The position numbers and the translations under genes were made by a program. A stretch of DNA of 64,000 nucleotides from Cryptomeria japonica (taxonomy: Eukaryota > Streptophyta > Pinopsida > Cupressales > Cupressaceae). The first letter of the stretch is position 1; every line of letters begins with the position of its first letter. Positions 43,396-55,591 of this stretch are shown in pieces. The stretch is taken from contig NC_081412.1 of assembly GCF_030272615.1 (NCBI RefSeq), forward strand, positions 693,292,083-693,356,082. The letters run 5' to 3'. The notes under the pieces are model-generated. The model was not told the DNA's origin, searched no databases, and saw only the letters and a program-made list of their open reading frames with translations.

Positions 43396-45054
43396 TGTGT
43401 GGGGGAAAAAGCGAGACTAGGTTATCATACCCTAATCCTACCTTTTGACACACATTATGGAATACGAAAGAGCCTAGAGGTATCACACAATTGGCTACTT
43501 CTTTTTGTGAAAGAGAGAGCCACGGGCTACCTATTAGGATTTCTATTCCTTTGTTGTAATTGAAAGGTAAGATTATGCAAGTTCAATTCCTAACCCTAAA
43601 ATGCAAGTATGAACTAATAACAAGATTACAGAATTGAACTTAAACAATGGAAAGCTACAAACACAAGGACAAGACAAGAATGCAGATGTGTACCCGGAGT
43701 CAAAATTTGATTGAAATGTTCAGGATAGGGGCGTGGGCGCCACTGTCCTGATTCTGTCCCGGAAACTACACCTAAAACTGCTGTCTTGCACTCTGGAAAA
43801 CTGTCGGAAATGCTGTCTGTCAGGAGGACCAGGGCGCCCAGCGCCTCTGTCCCAGGGACCAGGGTGCCCAGCACCCCTATCCTAGCAGGACCAGGGTGCC
43901 CCACGCCCCTGTCCTAGTCTTTTGCTCTACAATTTGGTATGGAGTGCTGTCTCGACCTGCTTTTCCCGGATCTATAACCTGCGGCATCGTCCGAGTCCCG
44001 AAACCTACACTTATATCTGAAAAGGGTGTTTGGGCGGCTATATAGGGTTTTTCCTTAGTCAAACCCCAACTTCGGTGATTTCCACCTCCACGAATAGCCA
44101 AGTTGTATTGTAAAAGTAATGTGTGTGCAGACCTTGTGTGTGTGCAAGATCTAAAATGCAAGTAAGCAAACTAGAGCAACCTAGAAAGTAAACCCTAATT
44201 GCTTGTAAGTGATAATTTAAATGCTCTAAATCAAGATGGAAAGTGATCTAAAGCATGAATAAATGATATATTGAAGCTTATGCAAAGACATGAAAACAAC
44301 ATGAAATCATACCCAACCCCCAAGGGAGGGGTACAAGCCAATCTTCAGTCGGTAATCTCCTATTGTTCTTCAATGTCTTCCAAGCCCTAAATGGATGAAT
44401 GAAATTGATAAATGCTTGATAGAGGGATGTTGAATATTGTTGAAGTCTTCAAAGATCTGCTCTTTCGCTGCATATGAGGTTCTTGAAAACAAAATTCGGA
44501 TCCTTTCAAATGAAGAAAGAGAGCTCTTATGTATGAAACCCTAGGTCATAATTTTGTCTTTTGGCCGACCTAGAGATTGAATATCCCGCCAATTTCTTGG
44601 GGTTAAGCTTTATTTTATGATTGGATCGTGCTCCTAAAATTTCAAGAAAAATGTCCGAGACCGTGTGCACTTCGGGCGCCACGGTCCTGACAACTTTTCA
44701 CCAAATTTTCAGGGCCGTCGGATATGATGATTTTAGAGAGAATCCTGAAGTTACAGGTGATTTCGAGATGTTTTGACCCCCGAAATCAAGCCCCCAAGTC
44801 CAAAACAGGACTTAATTAGGGTTTTTGATTAGATGATGTATTCGAGGAATAACATGAAAAGGGGCACACTTTAATGAAAGGGCCCGACTTTATGATGTGA
44901 AGGATGATAAAATAGGACCTTAGACCTAATTAATTTGATTAATTAAGTGCTAAAGGAGAAATGCAATGCAAAATGTAAAATGTACCAAGGCGGGTGCTAA
45001 ACTAGGTGTGAAATTGTACCACCCTAGCAAGTGCATACAATTTACGACGCTACA
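43396..45054 (-). repeat. O 5' LTR
   Basis: 1659 bp, homologous to 32400-34054. In sense begins TGTAGCGTCGTAAATTG. It holds the GC-rich block 43821-43918, TATA-like CTATATAGG near 44038, and the hairpin module 44636-44716 (core 44658-44687). Confidence 0.92.
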
Positions 45055-45059
45055 TATAG

Positions 45060-46761
45060 TAAGCCTTTTTCTTTGTTTTCTTTTGCTTCATATCACGGGG
45101 TGGCTGCAGTACTATTACAAAAGGACAATGAAGGATATGAACATCCCATAGCCTTGTACAGTAAATCTTTGCAGGTAGTAGAATTAAAGTATGAAACTAT
45201 GGAGAAACAAGCTTATGCCCTAGTTAAAGCTGCTAAGGCTTTTAGGCCATATTTAGTGAATGCAAACATTATTGCCTATGTCCTACATGCTGTAGTTAAA
45301 GATATTTTGTCTCAGTCTGAGGTTACTGGAAAGAGATGCAGATGGATTAATAGAATTCAGGAGTTCAACTTGGAGATAAAGACCACTAAATTGGTGAGAG
45401 GGTTAGGTTTGGCTAAGCTCATGACTGAGTCAAATCTCATGAATGTAGAAGTACACAATGTTGAGGTTAGAGATGCTTTGGTCACTAGTATTGAGAGGCA
45501 ACCCTGGTACACAGAGATAATCCAAGTGTTGAGAGGTGATATACTCCCAGAAGAAATGACATACAATCAAAGAAGAACTCTAAAACTCAAGTCCCAAAAA
45601 TATGTGCTCATTCAGGGTGATCTTTTCTAGAGAAATAGAGACGGAGAGTTACTAATGTGTTTGGATAAATTTCAAGCTAAACAGGTGTTGACTGAAATGC
45701 ATGATGAAGTATGTGGAGGTCATTATTCTGCTAAGACTACTGCTGGCAAAATAATACGGGCCGGGTACTATTGGCCCACCTTATTTAAAGATACCCATGC
45801 ATATGTTCGAAGATGTGATCCATGTCAAAGATTCTCCTCCAAGCTCAAGTATGAAGGAGCCTTACCCCCAAATCCAGTGTCTGTAGAAGCTCCTTTTGTC
45901 CAGTGGGGCATTGATTTTATTGGAGAAATTGTTAAGAAGTTAGGGAGAGGTCATGGATGGATCATAGTGGCCACTGATTATTTCACCAAATGGATAGAAG
46001 CCATCCCTACAAGAAGAGCTACTAGTAAAATTGTCATTGATTTCCTGATGGATAATATTGTGACTAGATTTGGAACACCTGCTAAATTGGTAATGGATAA
46101 TGCTATGTGTTTCAGATCAGAAGAATTTGTAGGCTTTTGCAATAGTCATAGTATACTCATGTCATACTCATCACCTTATCACCCCTAGGGGAATGGACAA
46201 GCAGAATCCAGCAATAAAATCTTGTTGAATATCATCAAGAAAATCTTAGAGGAGAATAAAATATCTTGGGATCAAAAGTTGAAGTTAGCTCTGTGGGTAG
46301 ATAGAATAACAGTCAAAAAATCCATTGGAATGTCACCTTTTGAGTTGGTTTATGGTACCCAAGCCAGACTGCCGGTAAATAACCTTCTTCCAGTGTATAA
46401 GTTTTTATAGAATGAGGACATGGTGGTATCTGAACCAATGGAAAACCGAATGATCCAAATTGTAGAAATGGAGGAACTTAGGACTTCTGCCCATAAGAAA
46501 AATCAGAAGATCCAGTTGCAGTCAAAGTAGCTTTTTGATAAAAGGACGTCACTAAGGAAGTTTCAAATTGATGACATGGTTCTTCAGTGGAATGCAAAAG
46601 GACAGGATAAAGGAAAGCATAAAAAATTTGAATCACTATGGATTGGCCCTTTTGTGGTTTGTGACTTAAATGGTAAGGATTCATATTTCTTGAAGAATAT
46701 GGATGATGAAATGCAGGAATTTCCAATGCATGGACAATTCCTAAAGCATTATTTCTCTTAA
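45060..46761 (+). pseudogene. pol: B copy 1 RNase H remainder and integrase, broken
   Basis: Continuation of copy 1 pol after O. The gypsy RNase H reads SLFSFASYHGVAAVLLQ, with Phe (TTT 45082-45084) where the catalytic Asp belongs. Integrase: HDEVCGGHYSAKTTAGK and CDPCQRF (zinc site), core D in QWGIDFIGEI, D in LVMDNAMCF, E in NGQAESSN. Private stops at 45628, 46186, 46408 and 46528. The tail FESLWIGPFVVCDLNG ... FLKHYFS ends at TAA 46759. It would insert the cDNA; this copy cannot. Confidence 0.9.
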
Positions 46762-46909
46762 TGTCCATGCACGGTAGGTCTTTTGTTTGTACATATTTTA
46801 TTTTCTTTCCTGCTTTTCTGGTTTTGGTCTGTGTTTTGGTCTGTTTCTCCAGATTTTTCTGAGTTTTCTTGTGTTGATCTCGCAATCAACCATCTCCAGT
46901 CAGAGCCGC
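46762..46909 (+). other. B copy 1 3' untranslated region
   Basis: 148 bp, T-rich, ending CAGTCAGAGCCGC before the LTR. No clear purine tract is visible, which weakens the placement of the LTR start. Confidence 0.55.
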
Positions 46910-47400
46910 TATTATCACTGATTAAAATTGAGTTTTTCTTTTCCCATGATTGGTTATGGTATGTTGAAATTTTTGAGTAGGGTGTATTTCCAGGTGTTTC
47001 AGCTTTGTTCTAGACCTTAAGGGTTTAAGGGTTTTTGATTTTAGATCCTATTTTATTTGTTTTAAACCCTCTGGTTTCTAATCTGTCATTACTTTATTCA
47101 CTTAAGTTATGGGTCGTGGGGTCGTAGGAAGTGTCCCCCCTTGTTATTTGCCTAGGCGGTTACGTTGATCAATTGAAAAATTTTATGCCTTGTATGTTTT
47201 TCTTCTAAAGTTGTCGGGCCCAGTAACTAGTGTACATCTCGTGGATGGATCCACGGCTAGCGTGATTTTACTAGGCGAAGTTGTGCGTAGTTTATACCCC
47301 ATGAAATAGCGAAAACTACATGGCACGCCACATAGATGATCCAGCTGGTTGTTGACAACGAGCAAAATGGTGGCACATGGCACAAATCACAACAGTCCGT

Positions 47401-48010
47401 AGGTGACAGGATGCCAGGTGTTCACGAAGAGTCAGCGGGCCTACCCCTCCTGAGAGTCTTTTCAAAGGATTAAATACCAATCAGCTTCTGAGATGATCCG
47501 ACGGTCGGCACTATATCGCAAGGGTAAATTGCTCACTGTTTATGCCCGCGAAATAACGAAAATGAACGAGAGCCATCCACGTGTCATGATGATGACCTAG
47601 ACGATAGAGCTGTTGAGATGAAAGTGGGGCCCCCGTGGTTTCCATCAGGTGAATGACAGAGTGACAAGTCAGCTCCGCAGGTGACAGGATGGTAGGTGTT
47701 CACAAAGAGTCAGCGGGCCCACCCCTCCTGAGAGCCTTTTCAAAGGATTAAATGCCGATCAGCTTACGAGATGATTGAACGGTCGGCGCTATTTCACAAG
47801 GGTAAAGAGCTCACTCTTTATGCCCATGAAATAGTGAAAATGAATGAGATCCATCCACGTGTCATGATGATACGTGGTCTGAGAAGAAAGCACGGGCCTA
47901 CCAAGGTGGAAACGTCGGTATAAAAGAAAGACACGTGGCCAGTATCAAGTGGAATGCGAAGGGAATTTCAAGGCCAATGATTCGACGCCACGTGGTATTA
48001 TGCAGCCAAT
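47401..48010 (+). promoter_or_regulatory. B LTR2 U3 modules and TATA box
   Basis: Units at 47401 and 47679 (278-bp period), TATAAAAG at 47919-47926, CACGTG sites at about 47579, 47857 and 47932, and CCACGTGG near 47988. Confidence 0.7.
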
Positions 48011-48515
48011 AAAAAAGCGGGACCCAGAAAAAGACCAAAGCCATCAGTTAATCTAACGCTCGATCAAGTTTCTTTTGATCAAACGGTTGGCGCTATTTCA
48101 CAGGACTAAGCTGCCTGATAGTTATGCTTCGCGAAGTTGCGAAAGAGCAAAATGGAACACTTGCAGGAATGTTGTGACCCGTTGGAGCAAAAAATACGAA
48201 TTCTCATATCAATTCAATTTCGAAGGGACAGCCGGAGCATGCAGAATCAATGTTATAGTTAAGGCCCTAAGTACAAATATTTGATTTCCTAGCTACCAAG
48301 TGAAGATATCTTTTAAAAGATTTTGCAGAAGAGCAGACGCAGAGTTATCTTCTTCAGATACAGAGCAAGTCGGTTCAGTTGTAGAGAAAATTTCTTCAAG
48401 CAAATATCAGGTTCTCTCATATTTTTGTAGCAATTCTTATGTGGTGTTCTAAGTAAGATAATTCTTTTGTTGCAGGATTGTTTAAGAGTGATATTCATTT
48501 TCTTGCATTTCCAAA

Positions 48516-51500
48516 ATAACTCCTAAAAGGGAATTTTCTGGCAAGGTTAACTATTAAGAAAGAAGTGTATGTGATGATTTTTTAGAATAGTTGACGTTAT
48601 CAACCAATCACGCATCAAAGGCCAAAGAGTTAGTGCCCAAGGCTCCCCATCTGAAAATAGGAGAAGGATTGTATGACAAAGGTAATTGGCTGAGAGACCC
48701 ACAGGTTGGGTTGTCCGGGTTGGGGTTGTTTAAAGTTGGATTTGGAATGAGAAATTCTCCTGCTCCTCAAAACAGTATCTGGGAACTAGATGTTGGGAAA
48801 TTAGTAGTCCCAGGGATATTCATGGATACAGACCTACTAACCCAAATGGCATTAAATTATGATCCAGTCACAAGATGCATCCAGGATGTAAATGGGAAAA
48901 CCCTTATGGAAATTAATGCTGAAGAATTTAGGACAGCATTTGGACTTAATGAGTTCACAAATTTCCTGGAACCTATAAATTTCACAGCATTAGCCCAAGT
49001 TTACGGTGCATAGAGGAGTCATTTTAGGAATGGGCCTCTCAAGGAACTTTTGGTGAAAATATGCGGGTTAACAGTTGTAGGACCCAACACGCATGAGCCC
49101 TTCTCATTAAGTATGTTTACCCTGAGGGCTAAAGGAATGTATTGGGCACTTTTTCAAGTTCTAGGAGAGGATGCTGAAGCGAATATGCCCAATCATTACT
49201 TGCTAATGATTGCCCAGATTTTGAATCCTTCTCTTGCTATCACATTTGATTATGCCTCTTTCATTGCCAATGCTATCCATGGAGGGTTGATAGGAATAAA
49301 GAATGGAAAGGTGGATAGACCTTTCCGATGGTATTCACTCTTAATGCACCTTTTTCTCTTTAAAGGTGGTGATTATTTCACCAGTGGACTAGACCTGGTT
49401 AAGGAGAAGGAAGGAGAAAAAATGCCAGTACAATTATGGAGTACTGTGTTGTCATGGGACAGAGAGGATGCTAGTTTCTTAAAGTTTGATAAATATTTTG
49501 CATCCAAAATAAGGACTCTCCTTTGCTCTGATAACCCAAGAGTCCCCAATGTTCTTCTGGAATTCATAAGGCCAAACGAATTCGGAGAGAACATCAAAAT
49601 TGTTCATAACTGCGGGGACATCTATTTATATCCAGTCTCCACAGTTTTCAGAGTTTTTGGTTTTAGGGGTTCTCCATTTTTGTTACCTTAACAAGTTCCT
49701 CTCAAAGTGGGAATACCGGAGATCCTTAGGCAAATTGGTGGCCTACAAGAGGTAGAGTTAACAGGAAGAGGTAAAGGGACTATTTTCCTTGCACCTACCA
49801 TAGCCCACCAATTCTTAATAACAAAGGGAGGCTGGAATTGCTTTGAGGATTTCCTCAAACCTTATCATTTATCCACTGTAGTGTCCAGGTGTGCTGATCC
49901 AGAGGACTTCTTCAACGATGTGTTTAGGAAGAAGGTAGCATGCAGAGGTAGGCCTCATGAATTCCAATTTCCTGAAGACCTCATTAGAAATGAATTTGAT
50001 CTAGATGTGCAGGAACTAAGGAAAGAAAAGTGGGTGGCTTATAAGAAAGCCTTGGATTTTGTGCATCAGTTTGATGCTAGCTATGACCCATTGTCTAGCT
50101 TCTTCCCATTAGAAGAAAAAATAAAATTTTTGATTGTTTGCTTTGAAGATGTGATGCAAACACTAAAGGAGAAGAGGGAAGTTGTGATTAAGAGAAACCC
50201 TGAAAAGGCCAGAGTGATCCTAAGCAGGTCAGCTTCCAGCAAAGCAATTCCTCCTAGTGATTACACATTGCATAAGAAATCAGGTTACAGTGTGCTGGTG
50301 CCTACAATAGGAGAGCCCTCTACATCCAAAGGAAAGAGCAAGATATAAGATGTCATTGACATCCAAGACAACCCAAAGAAGCAAAGGGTGGGGAAGGAAG
50401 TGCAATCAGATACACCCTTGTATTCCCCATCCCAATCCCCTATCCATATAGGAGATGAACAAGCAGCAGCTGAACACCTCTTGCAGTTGGGTAGCTTAGG
50501 GGAAATTGCATACACCTATGATGAAGTGGAGGAAGGGATGCCAAAAGAGCCCATTGATGCTGAAATGGATATTACGTCCACTGAACTGAAAGGACAGGAG
50601 TGGGATCCTGAGATAAAAAAGGCAAGTAGTGCCTTTTTAGCTGATGACAACTTTCTCACATTGGAAGCATTTATGCAATTCACTTGGAAAAAGCATATAG
50701 ATAAATATAATACTAGATGTGAGACAAGAAAGGCTGAGCAGCCCAAGAAAGATCCAGCCTCAGTGGAGGAAGAAATAAAATAAGAGATGATGGAGGAATT
50801 CAAAACCATCACCCTTGAGCAGGGAAGAGATATGGTAGCACAAGCTGGAGTGCTTATCTTACCAGAGTGGGATATTGCAGATGCCCTAGTGTTAGATGCA
50901 GTAAGAAAAGAGACCAAACCCATGGAAGGGGTTACCTTCAATAAGGATAATGATGCACTAGTCATGTGGTCTCTCAAGAGAAATGAGAGTAAGAAAGGCA
51001 AAGACACCCCAGGGTCAAGTTACCTAGGTGGAATGATGGTAAAGAGAGTACAGAGTACAGGGGTAGTAGAGGCTGCTAGCACTATGTTAGAAACTGCAAA
51101 ATTCAGTGTTGCAGTGGCAGAGAAGGAAGCCAAAGAAAAAGAGGCCCTCAAAATTAAGTTGGAAACAGTTTTGAAGGCCTATAAAAGTGCTAACGAGGAG
51201 GTGACAGGTAAAGATAGCATCATTGCTAAGTTGCAAAGCCAGTTGATGGGACAGAACCAACAAGGTGAGTCTTCAACACTGATGATTTCCTCTTCTCCTA
51301 CAAGACCTCCGCCTACTAGCCCTATCATTGAATTTCCACAATCTCCAGCACCCTCCAGCTCTGAAATGATTGAGATTACTCCTCAAGAACTAGAAAACCT
51401 GAAACAGGCTCAGGCCTTATATGCAAGGAAATATGAGGAAAAGGTAAGGGCCACAATCTCCAGTTTTGTAGATACAATAAATGCCTCATTGCTTTACAAC

Positions 51501-52155
51501 AATGTGGGAAAAATTATGAAGATATGGAATGAGCTGAGGAGATATAAGGCCATTTTGACACCCATTTTTGACAGATGGAGGCCTAGGGAGAAAGATCTAG
51601 AATTCATGTGTGTATCCTCTGATGAAGCAAGAGCCAATTCTATTATCAAATCCACTTCTGATGTCGCTAATGTCCTAATGCAATTGGCACCAAAAGTGGA
51701 TAATGTGGATAGCAAGGTTAATTTGTGTAAGAAGGAATACACTGATCAAGTTTTTGAGTTGCTCCTAGGAATTTTTGCTAATCCGGATCAGTTAAAAGAC
51801 AAGCAAATATGGCTTAAGGAGATAGAAGCTAAATTGTCAGCAAGGGTTAAAGGAATCATTGATCTTGATGATACTTCTTTCTTTTTTGTGACAATACAAG
51901 AAATAGAGAAAATTAAATCACATTATGGTTTTCTTAATTCAGAAGTCAACAAACTGAGAAATTCTTGGAAGGTTGACTAAGATTAAAGATGATGTGATTA
52001 ATTTTTCATGGCCGACGGAAGAGATATATAGTGAGTAGGAAATTAAGTATGCCACCCATGATTTGGAATAGTTGGAGAGCGCCCTTGAAAAGATAGAAGA
52101 GGTTGCAACCGAACAGCCTGTTGAACAGACTGCAGAGGCTGAAAAGAACTTGTAA
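48516..52155 (+). pseudogene. ORF inside B LTR2, decayed
   Basis: Homolog of 21220-24861. The start codon is ATA (48516-48518) by G-to-A. Early stops near 48555 and 48590, then 49010, 49689, 50346 and 50781 mostly match Gln or Tyr codons of the other copies. A 2-base loss near 51970 ends the long frame 50787-51980; the tail can be followed in another frame to TAA 52153. Long open parts: 48591-49013, 49050-49691, 49707-50348, 50388-50783, 50787-51980. The TAA at 49689 is shared with LTR1 but is TAC in LTR3. Confidence 0.6.
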
Positions 52156-53096
52156 CTGTTTTTTGCGGAAAACTTGTAACCTTTTTATTTTTGAAAAGAA
52201 ATGATTGTAACAAACTCTCCTCGAGAAGTCTGAAGCTTTGTGCATCCATGTTGTTATAAATGGATACCTGGACTATGGAAAAGATGATCACAAAATTTTG
52301 TAAGAGAACACTACAGAAATTTATCTGAGCTTTTCTAAGTTTAATGGAGAATCAGAATTTATTGTAATATTTCTTGAACTGAATATCAATATACAGGCCA
52401 TCGGTTTTGAGTAAGGCTTTGTGTTGTCTTCAAGTTTGTTCACAAATTTATTTACTGTTTTCATATCCAGAATAATCCAGGGTTGTTCTGTTTAAAATGG
52501 AATTGCAAAGCAATTTTAGTGTAAGTTTTTGTTAGCTTTTCTCTTTAGGAGAGAAATTAAATACGCGAGATCACTCATACCAGTAATCTCTTTGGGAGGA
52601 ACTTTGAAATTTGAGGACCATTTCTTAGTTTGGGATGCTTGAATTCTTGTATGTGTCAGGCATATATTACGATTAATGGAAACCAAGCCGACGGGAAGTA
52701 TAAAGATGTATTGTTTAAGGAGTTTTATTTGAGTTTAGATGACTCTGTGACCTTGGATAAAGCACTAGTATTAATTGAAGTTGTTTATTGCATGCTTTGT
52801 TGATCGAAATGCTGAATTTAAGTACAATTTCCAACCTTTGTTTTCAGTTGATTTCAAGGTGAATAAATCCACTGGTTTTCTAGACTAGTTTTCTATGGGT
52901 TTATATTTGAAAGTGTGAATTTAATTCACAAAGGTATACCCACCTGGGCTCCGAGGAAGCCCGAAGTGTAGAAGGTTTAATCAAACCTTGTCATATGTTT
53001 TCTTGAGAATTTCCTTATCTTTGATGTCTCTTTTGCACCAAGCTCAAATCATATTACTCTAAGGATATTAAAGGGAATAAGATTTTGAAGACAACA
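52156..53096 (+). other. B LTR2 3' tail
   Basis: Non-coding counterpart of 24862-25800, about 0.94 kb, ending GAAGACAACA. Confidence 0.6.
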
Positions 53097-53100
53097 AAAG

Positions 53101-53118
53101 TGGCAACTCTGCTGGGGA
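53101..53118 (+). other. B copy 2 primer-binding site
   Basis: TGGCAACTCTGCTGGGGA, the copy 2 counterpart of 25805-25822. Confidence 0.75.
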
Positions 53119-53294
53119 GAGTTATATTAAAGATATAAATACCGATTTGTGTCGAGATTTGTAAAGAAATTTGTTGTGTGTTTGTGGGTATGACTGCTTG
53201 TTTTCATTTTTCCCATAGTTTTGTGGGTGGCGACTCTGTTACTATTGAACCAATCCTTGTGAGATACAAATTTTCTAAAAGGAAGATAAGCGAG

Positions 53295-55591
53295 ATGCAA
53301 GGAAACAAGAACACGAGATCATTCATGAAGAAACATCCTCGTGAAACCTTGCAAGAAGGTCTGTCAGAATAGTCACGAAGAGGTCAGAAGAGATCTGTGT
53401 TGCATGAGCCATCAAATGCTGCGTGGGTACAGAAGAGAAATAATACTGGTAAGATGCCTGATCGACCTGTCTATGCAAAGTCTAATTCATCTTCTAGAGA
53501 TTCAGAGCATGATATTTTAGGTTTCCATTCAGGATTATTTGGAAATATTGATGATGCACCTATTTTAAATCAAGATCTATCTCATGCTAGCATTTCTGCA
53601 AAAGATAGAACCAGTTCAAATGCAATTAGGCACTCAGTTCCTAGGACAATAGATGGGAACATTAGTCTAATTGACATAGATCAAATTAATGCATCTGATT
53701 CTGAAGAAAACTTCCCTGATGAGGATAAGATGTCTCAAGAGATCGAGGATTTGAATAAAAGAGTCCATCATTTAATCTCCCTAAGAGCTCAAAAGGAGGC
53801 AAATAAGGAGAAGGAAATCAAAGCCAAGTTAATGGAAAGAGATAGGCTTCTTAGACAGATAGCTGATCTTGAAATGCTTGCTAAAGAAAATGAAAAAAGT
53901 GATGAGGAAGGCCCTATGATTAGGGAAATCCTAATCCCTAAAAATAGACAAGCTTGTAAGTCAGTAGCCCAGCCAATTAGAGAAGTATTTAATGACTCCC
54001 AGCTTCCTAAAGCTAATTTAGATAAAGGAAAACAGAAATGGGTAGATGATGGAGTAGAATCTAAAACTGCAGAAGAGATTTCTTATAGGATTCTAGCACA
54101 TGAGAGAGAGATGGAAAGGATGAGGAAGGAAAAGGAAGACCTCCAAATGGAACTGGAAAAGGCTCCCCCTATTACATTCCCATCGGAAGATCTTAGCAAG
54201 CCTAATCCCCAACACATTGTTGTTCCTCAGATCAATACTCAACCTGCAGTACATGCTAATATTGCCTCAGTAAGTCAAATACCCTCGAATAAATAGTACA
54301 CCCAAGCACCTCAATCTCCAATCCCAAAAGCTAAAATGACCATGGGAAATAATAGTGCTATTGCCCCTTTTCAAAGAAGGCCAATCAATCTAGAACAATA
54401 TAAGCAATTGTTTTTTGATGGGATCCCAAGATATCCAAATCATGTTCCTACTAAGTTAAGAGACAGACTCCATAAGTGTGCTGAGAACAATGCAATTAGT
54501 GTTGAGGAACATCTGAAATCTTTTGAGGATTTAATAAATGATTATGAGATAGAAAACGAAGATGTTATTATGAAGCTGTTTGTTCAATCTTTGGTTGATG
54601 ATGCAAGAGATTGGTACAGAGGTCTTCCAGTAAATAGCATAGGTTCATGGGATGATTTTAAAAATTGTTTTCAAGAACAATATGGTGACAAGACTAATGT
54701 GAGTTTCATGCTGAATGAGTTCAATAATATTAGAAAATCTGAAAATGAAATAGTCATTGATTTTAATGCCAGATTCCAGAGAGCTATGCATAGGTTGTAT
54801 CAAGTGATGAGGCTAGATGATAACATGTGTCTTAATACATACTACAATGCATTTGATTCCAAAATGGCCTATATTTTGAGAGATAAAAATCCTCATAATT
54901 TGAGGGATGCTTTTAGAATTTCTATAAATGTAGAAAGGAATAGAAAAACATCTGGAAAATTAGGAAGAAGGACAGATGGCAGATTATGGCATGAAACCAA
55001 ACAGCAACCTAACAAAGTTGCAAAGAGGATGATAAAATGGAGAAACTGGTTATTGCTATGAAAGATTTGATTGCCAAAGTTAGCAAAAATGATAAGCCCC
55101 ATTATAACTGGCAAGATAGACCTCCTAGATTACATGATATGCCATACAATACAAATTGGAAGGATGGTAAACCCCAAATTGAGAAGCCCAAAATTGCCCA
55201 GAGTCAAGACACACCGGATCCTTTGAAAGGGAAAAATGTTAACAATATAGAAAATACTCCTTGGTGTATTGCTTGTGACAGACCACATTCTCCTCATCAG
55301 TGTACAGTGGCTCAAGCTTTGGAAGAATCTATGAGACCAGAAGCAGAGCCTGACATTAATATGTTTGAAATTATTGTAGAAAGTGATGAGGAATCTATGC
55401 AAAGTGAATACAGTGATGTGTTGGATAGTGAAAGGTTAGTGCAAGGACAGTTAGCCTTAGGTTGGCATCCTAAATTGAATGTGGTAACAATTGAAGATGA
55501 AGAAGTTCATCTTAGGAGGCCTAGTGAGGAAGAAATTAGAAATCTCACTAAGGCTGCAATTGCCAAAGCAAAACATAACGATAATCTTTGA
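53295..55591 (+). pseudogene. gag: B copy 2 Gag, broken
   Basis: Homolog of 25999-28160 starting at ATG 53295. Private stops at 53370 and 54294 (CAG in copy 1). A 54-bp in-frame deletion near 54163 lies between AAGGCT repeats and removes coiled-coil residues. Capsid at 54336-54780 (EEHLKSFEDLINDYE, DDARDWYRG) is intact. One base is lost near 55021, shifting the frame to that of the downstream genes. Zinc site WCIACDRPHSPHQC near 55263. TGA at 55589 ends the segment; frame continues to protease. Confidence 0.88.

Larger units (their letters stand above)
32400..45054 (-). mobile_element. O: Tat/Ogre-like gypsy element with antisense PMD gene
   Basis: Perfect duplication TATAG (32395-32399 and 45055-45059); copy 2 of B (58379-58386) shows the empty site. 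LTRs are 43396-45054 (5') and 32400-34054 (3'). Primer site at 43375-43392 and polypurine tract at 34055-34074, both minus strand. The minus strand encodes an acidic N-terminal protein, PR, RT, RNase H, second RNase H and integrase in canonical Tat order. There is no Retrotrans_gag capsid domain. A 3.6-kb region between integrase and the 3' LTR holds a plus-strand gene. Confidence 0.93.
46910..53096 (+). repeat. B LTR2 (6187 bp), shared by both copies
   Basis: It serves as 3' LTR of copy 1 and 5' LTR of copy 2. It starts TATTATCACTG (G-to-A in the terminal TG) and ends AACA four bases before the copy 2 primer site. Uninterrupted; its length equals LTR1 without N. Confidence 0.78.

Noticed and set aside
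47131-47140. TGTCCCCCC after GTGGGGTCGTAGGAAG as an alternative B LTR start
   Set aside because: The same sequence lies about 220 bp inside the homology at the left end (near 11951), so B would have to be truncated internally; TGTTATC at the exact homology break is simpler.
46910-48515. Model of a short (~1.6 kb) B LTR with the long frame as an internal ORF1
   Set aside because: No primer site is visible before 48516, whereas a clear Ogre-type site follows the AACA end at 53096.
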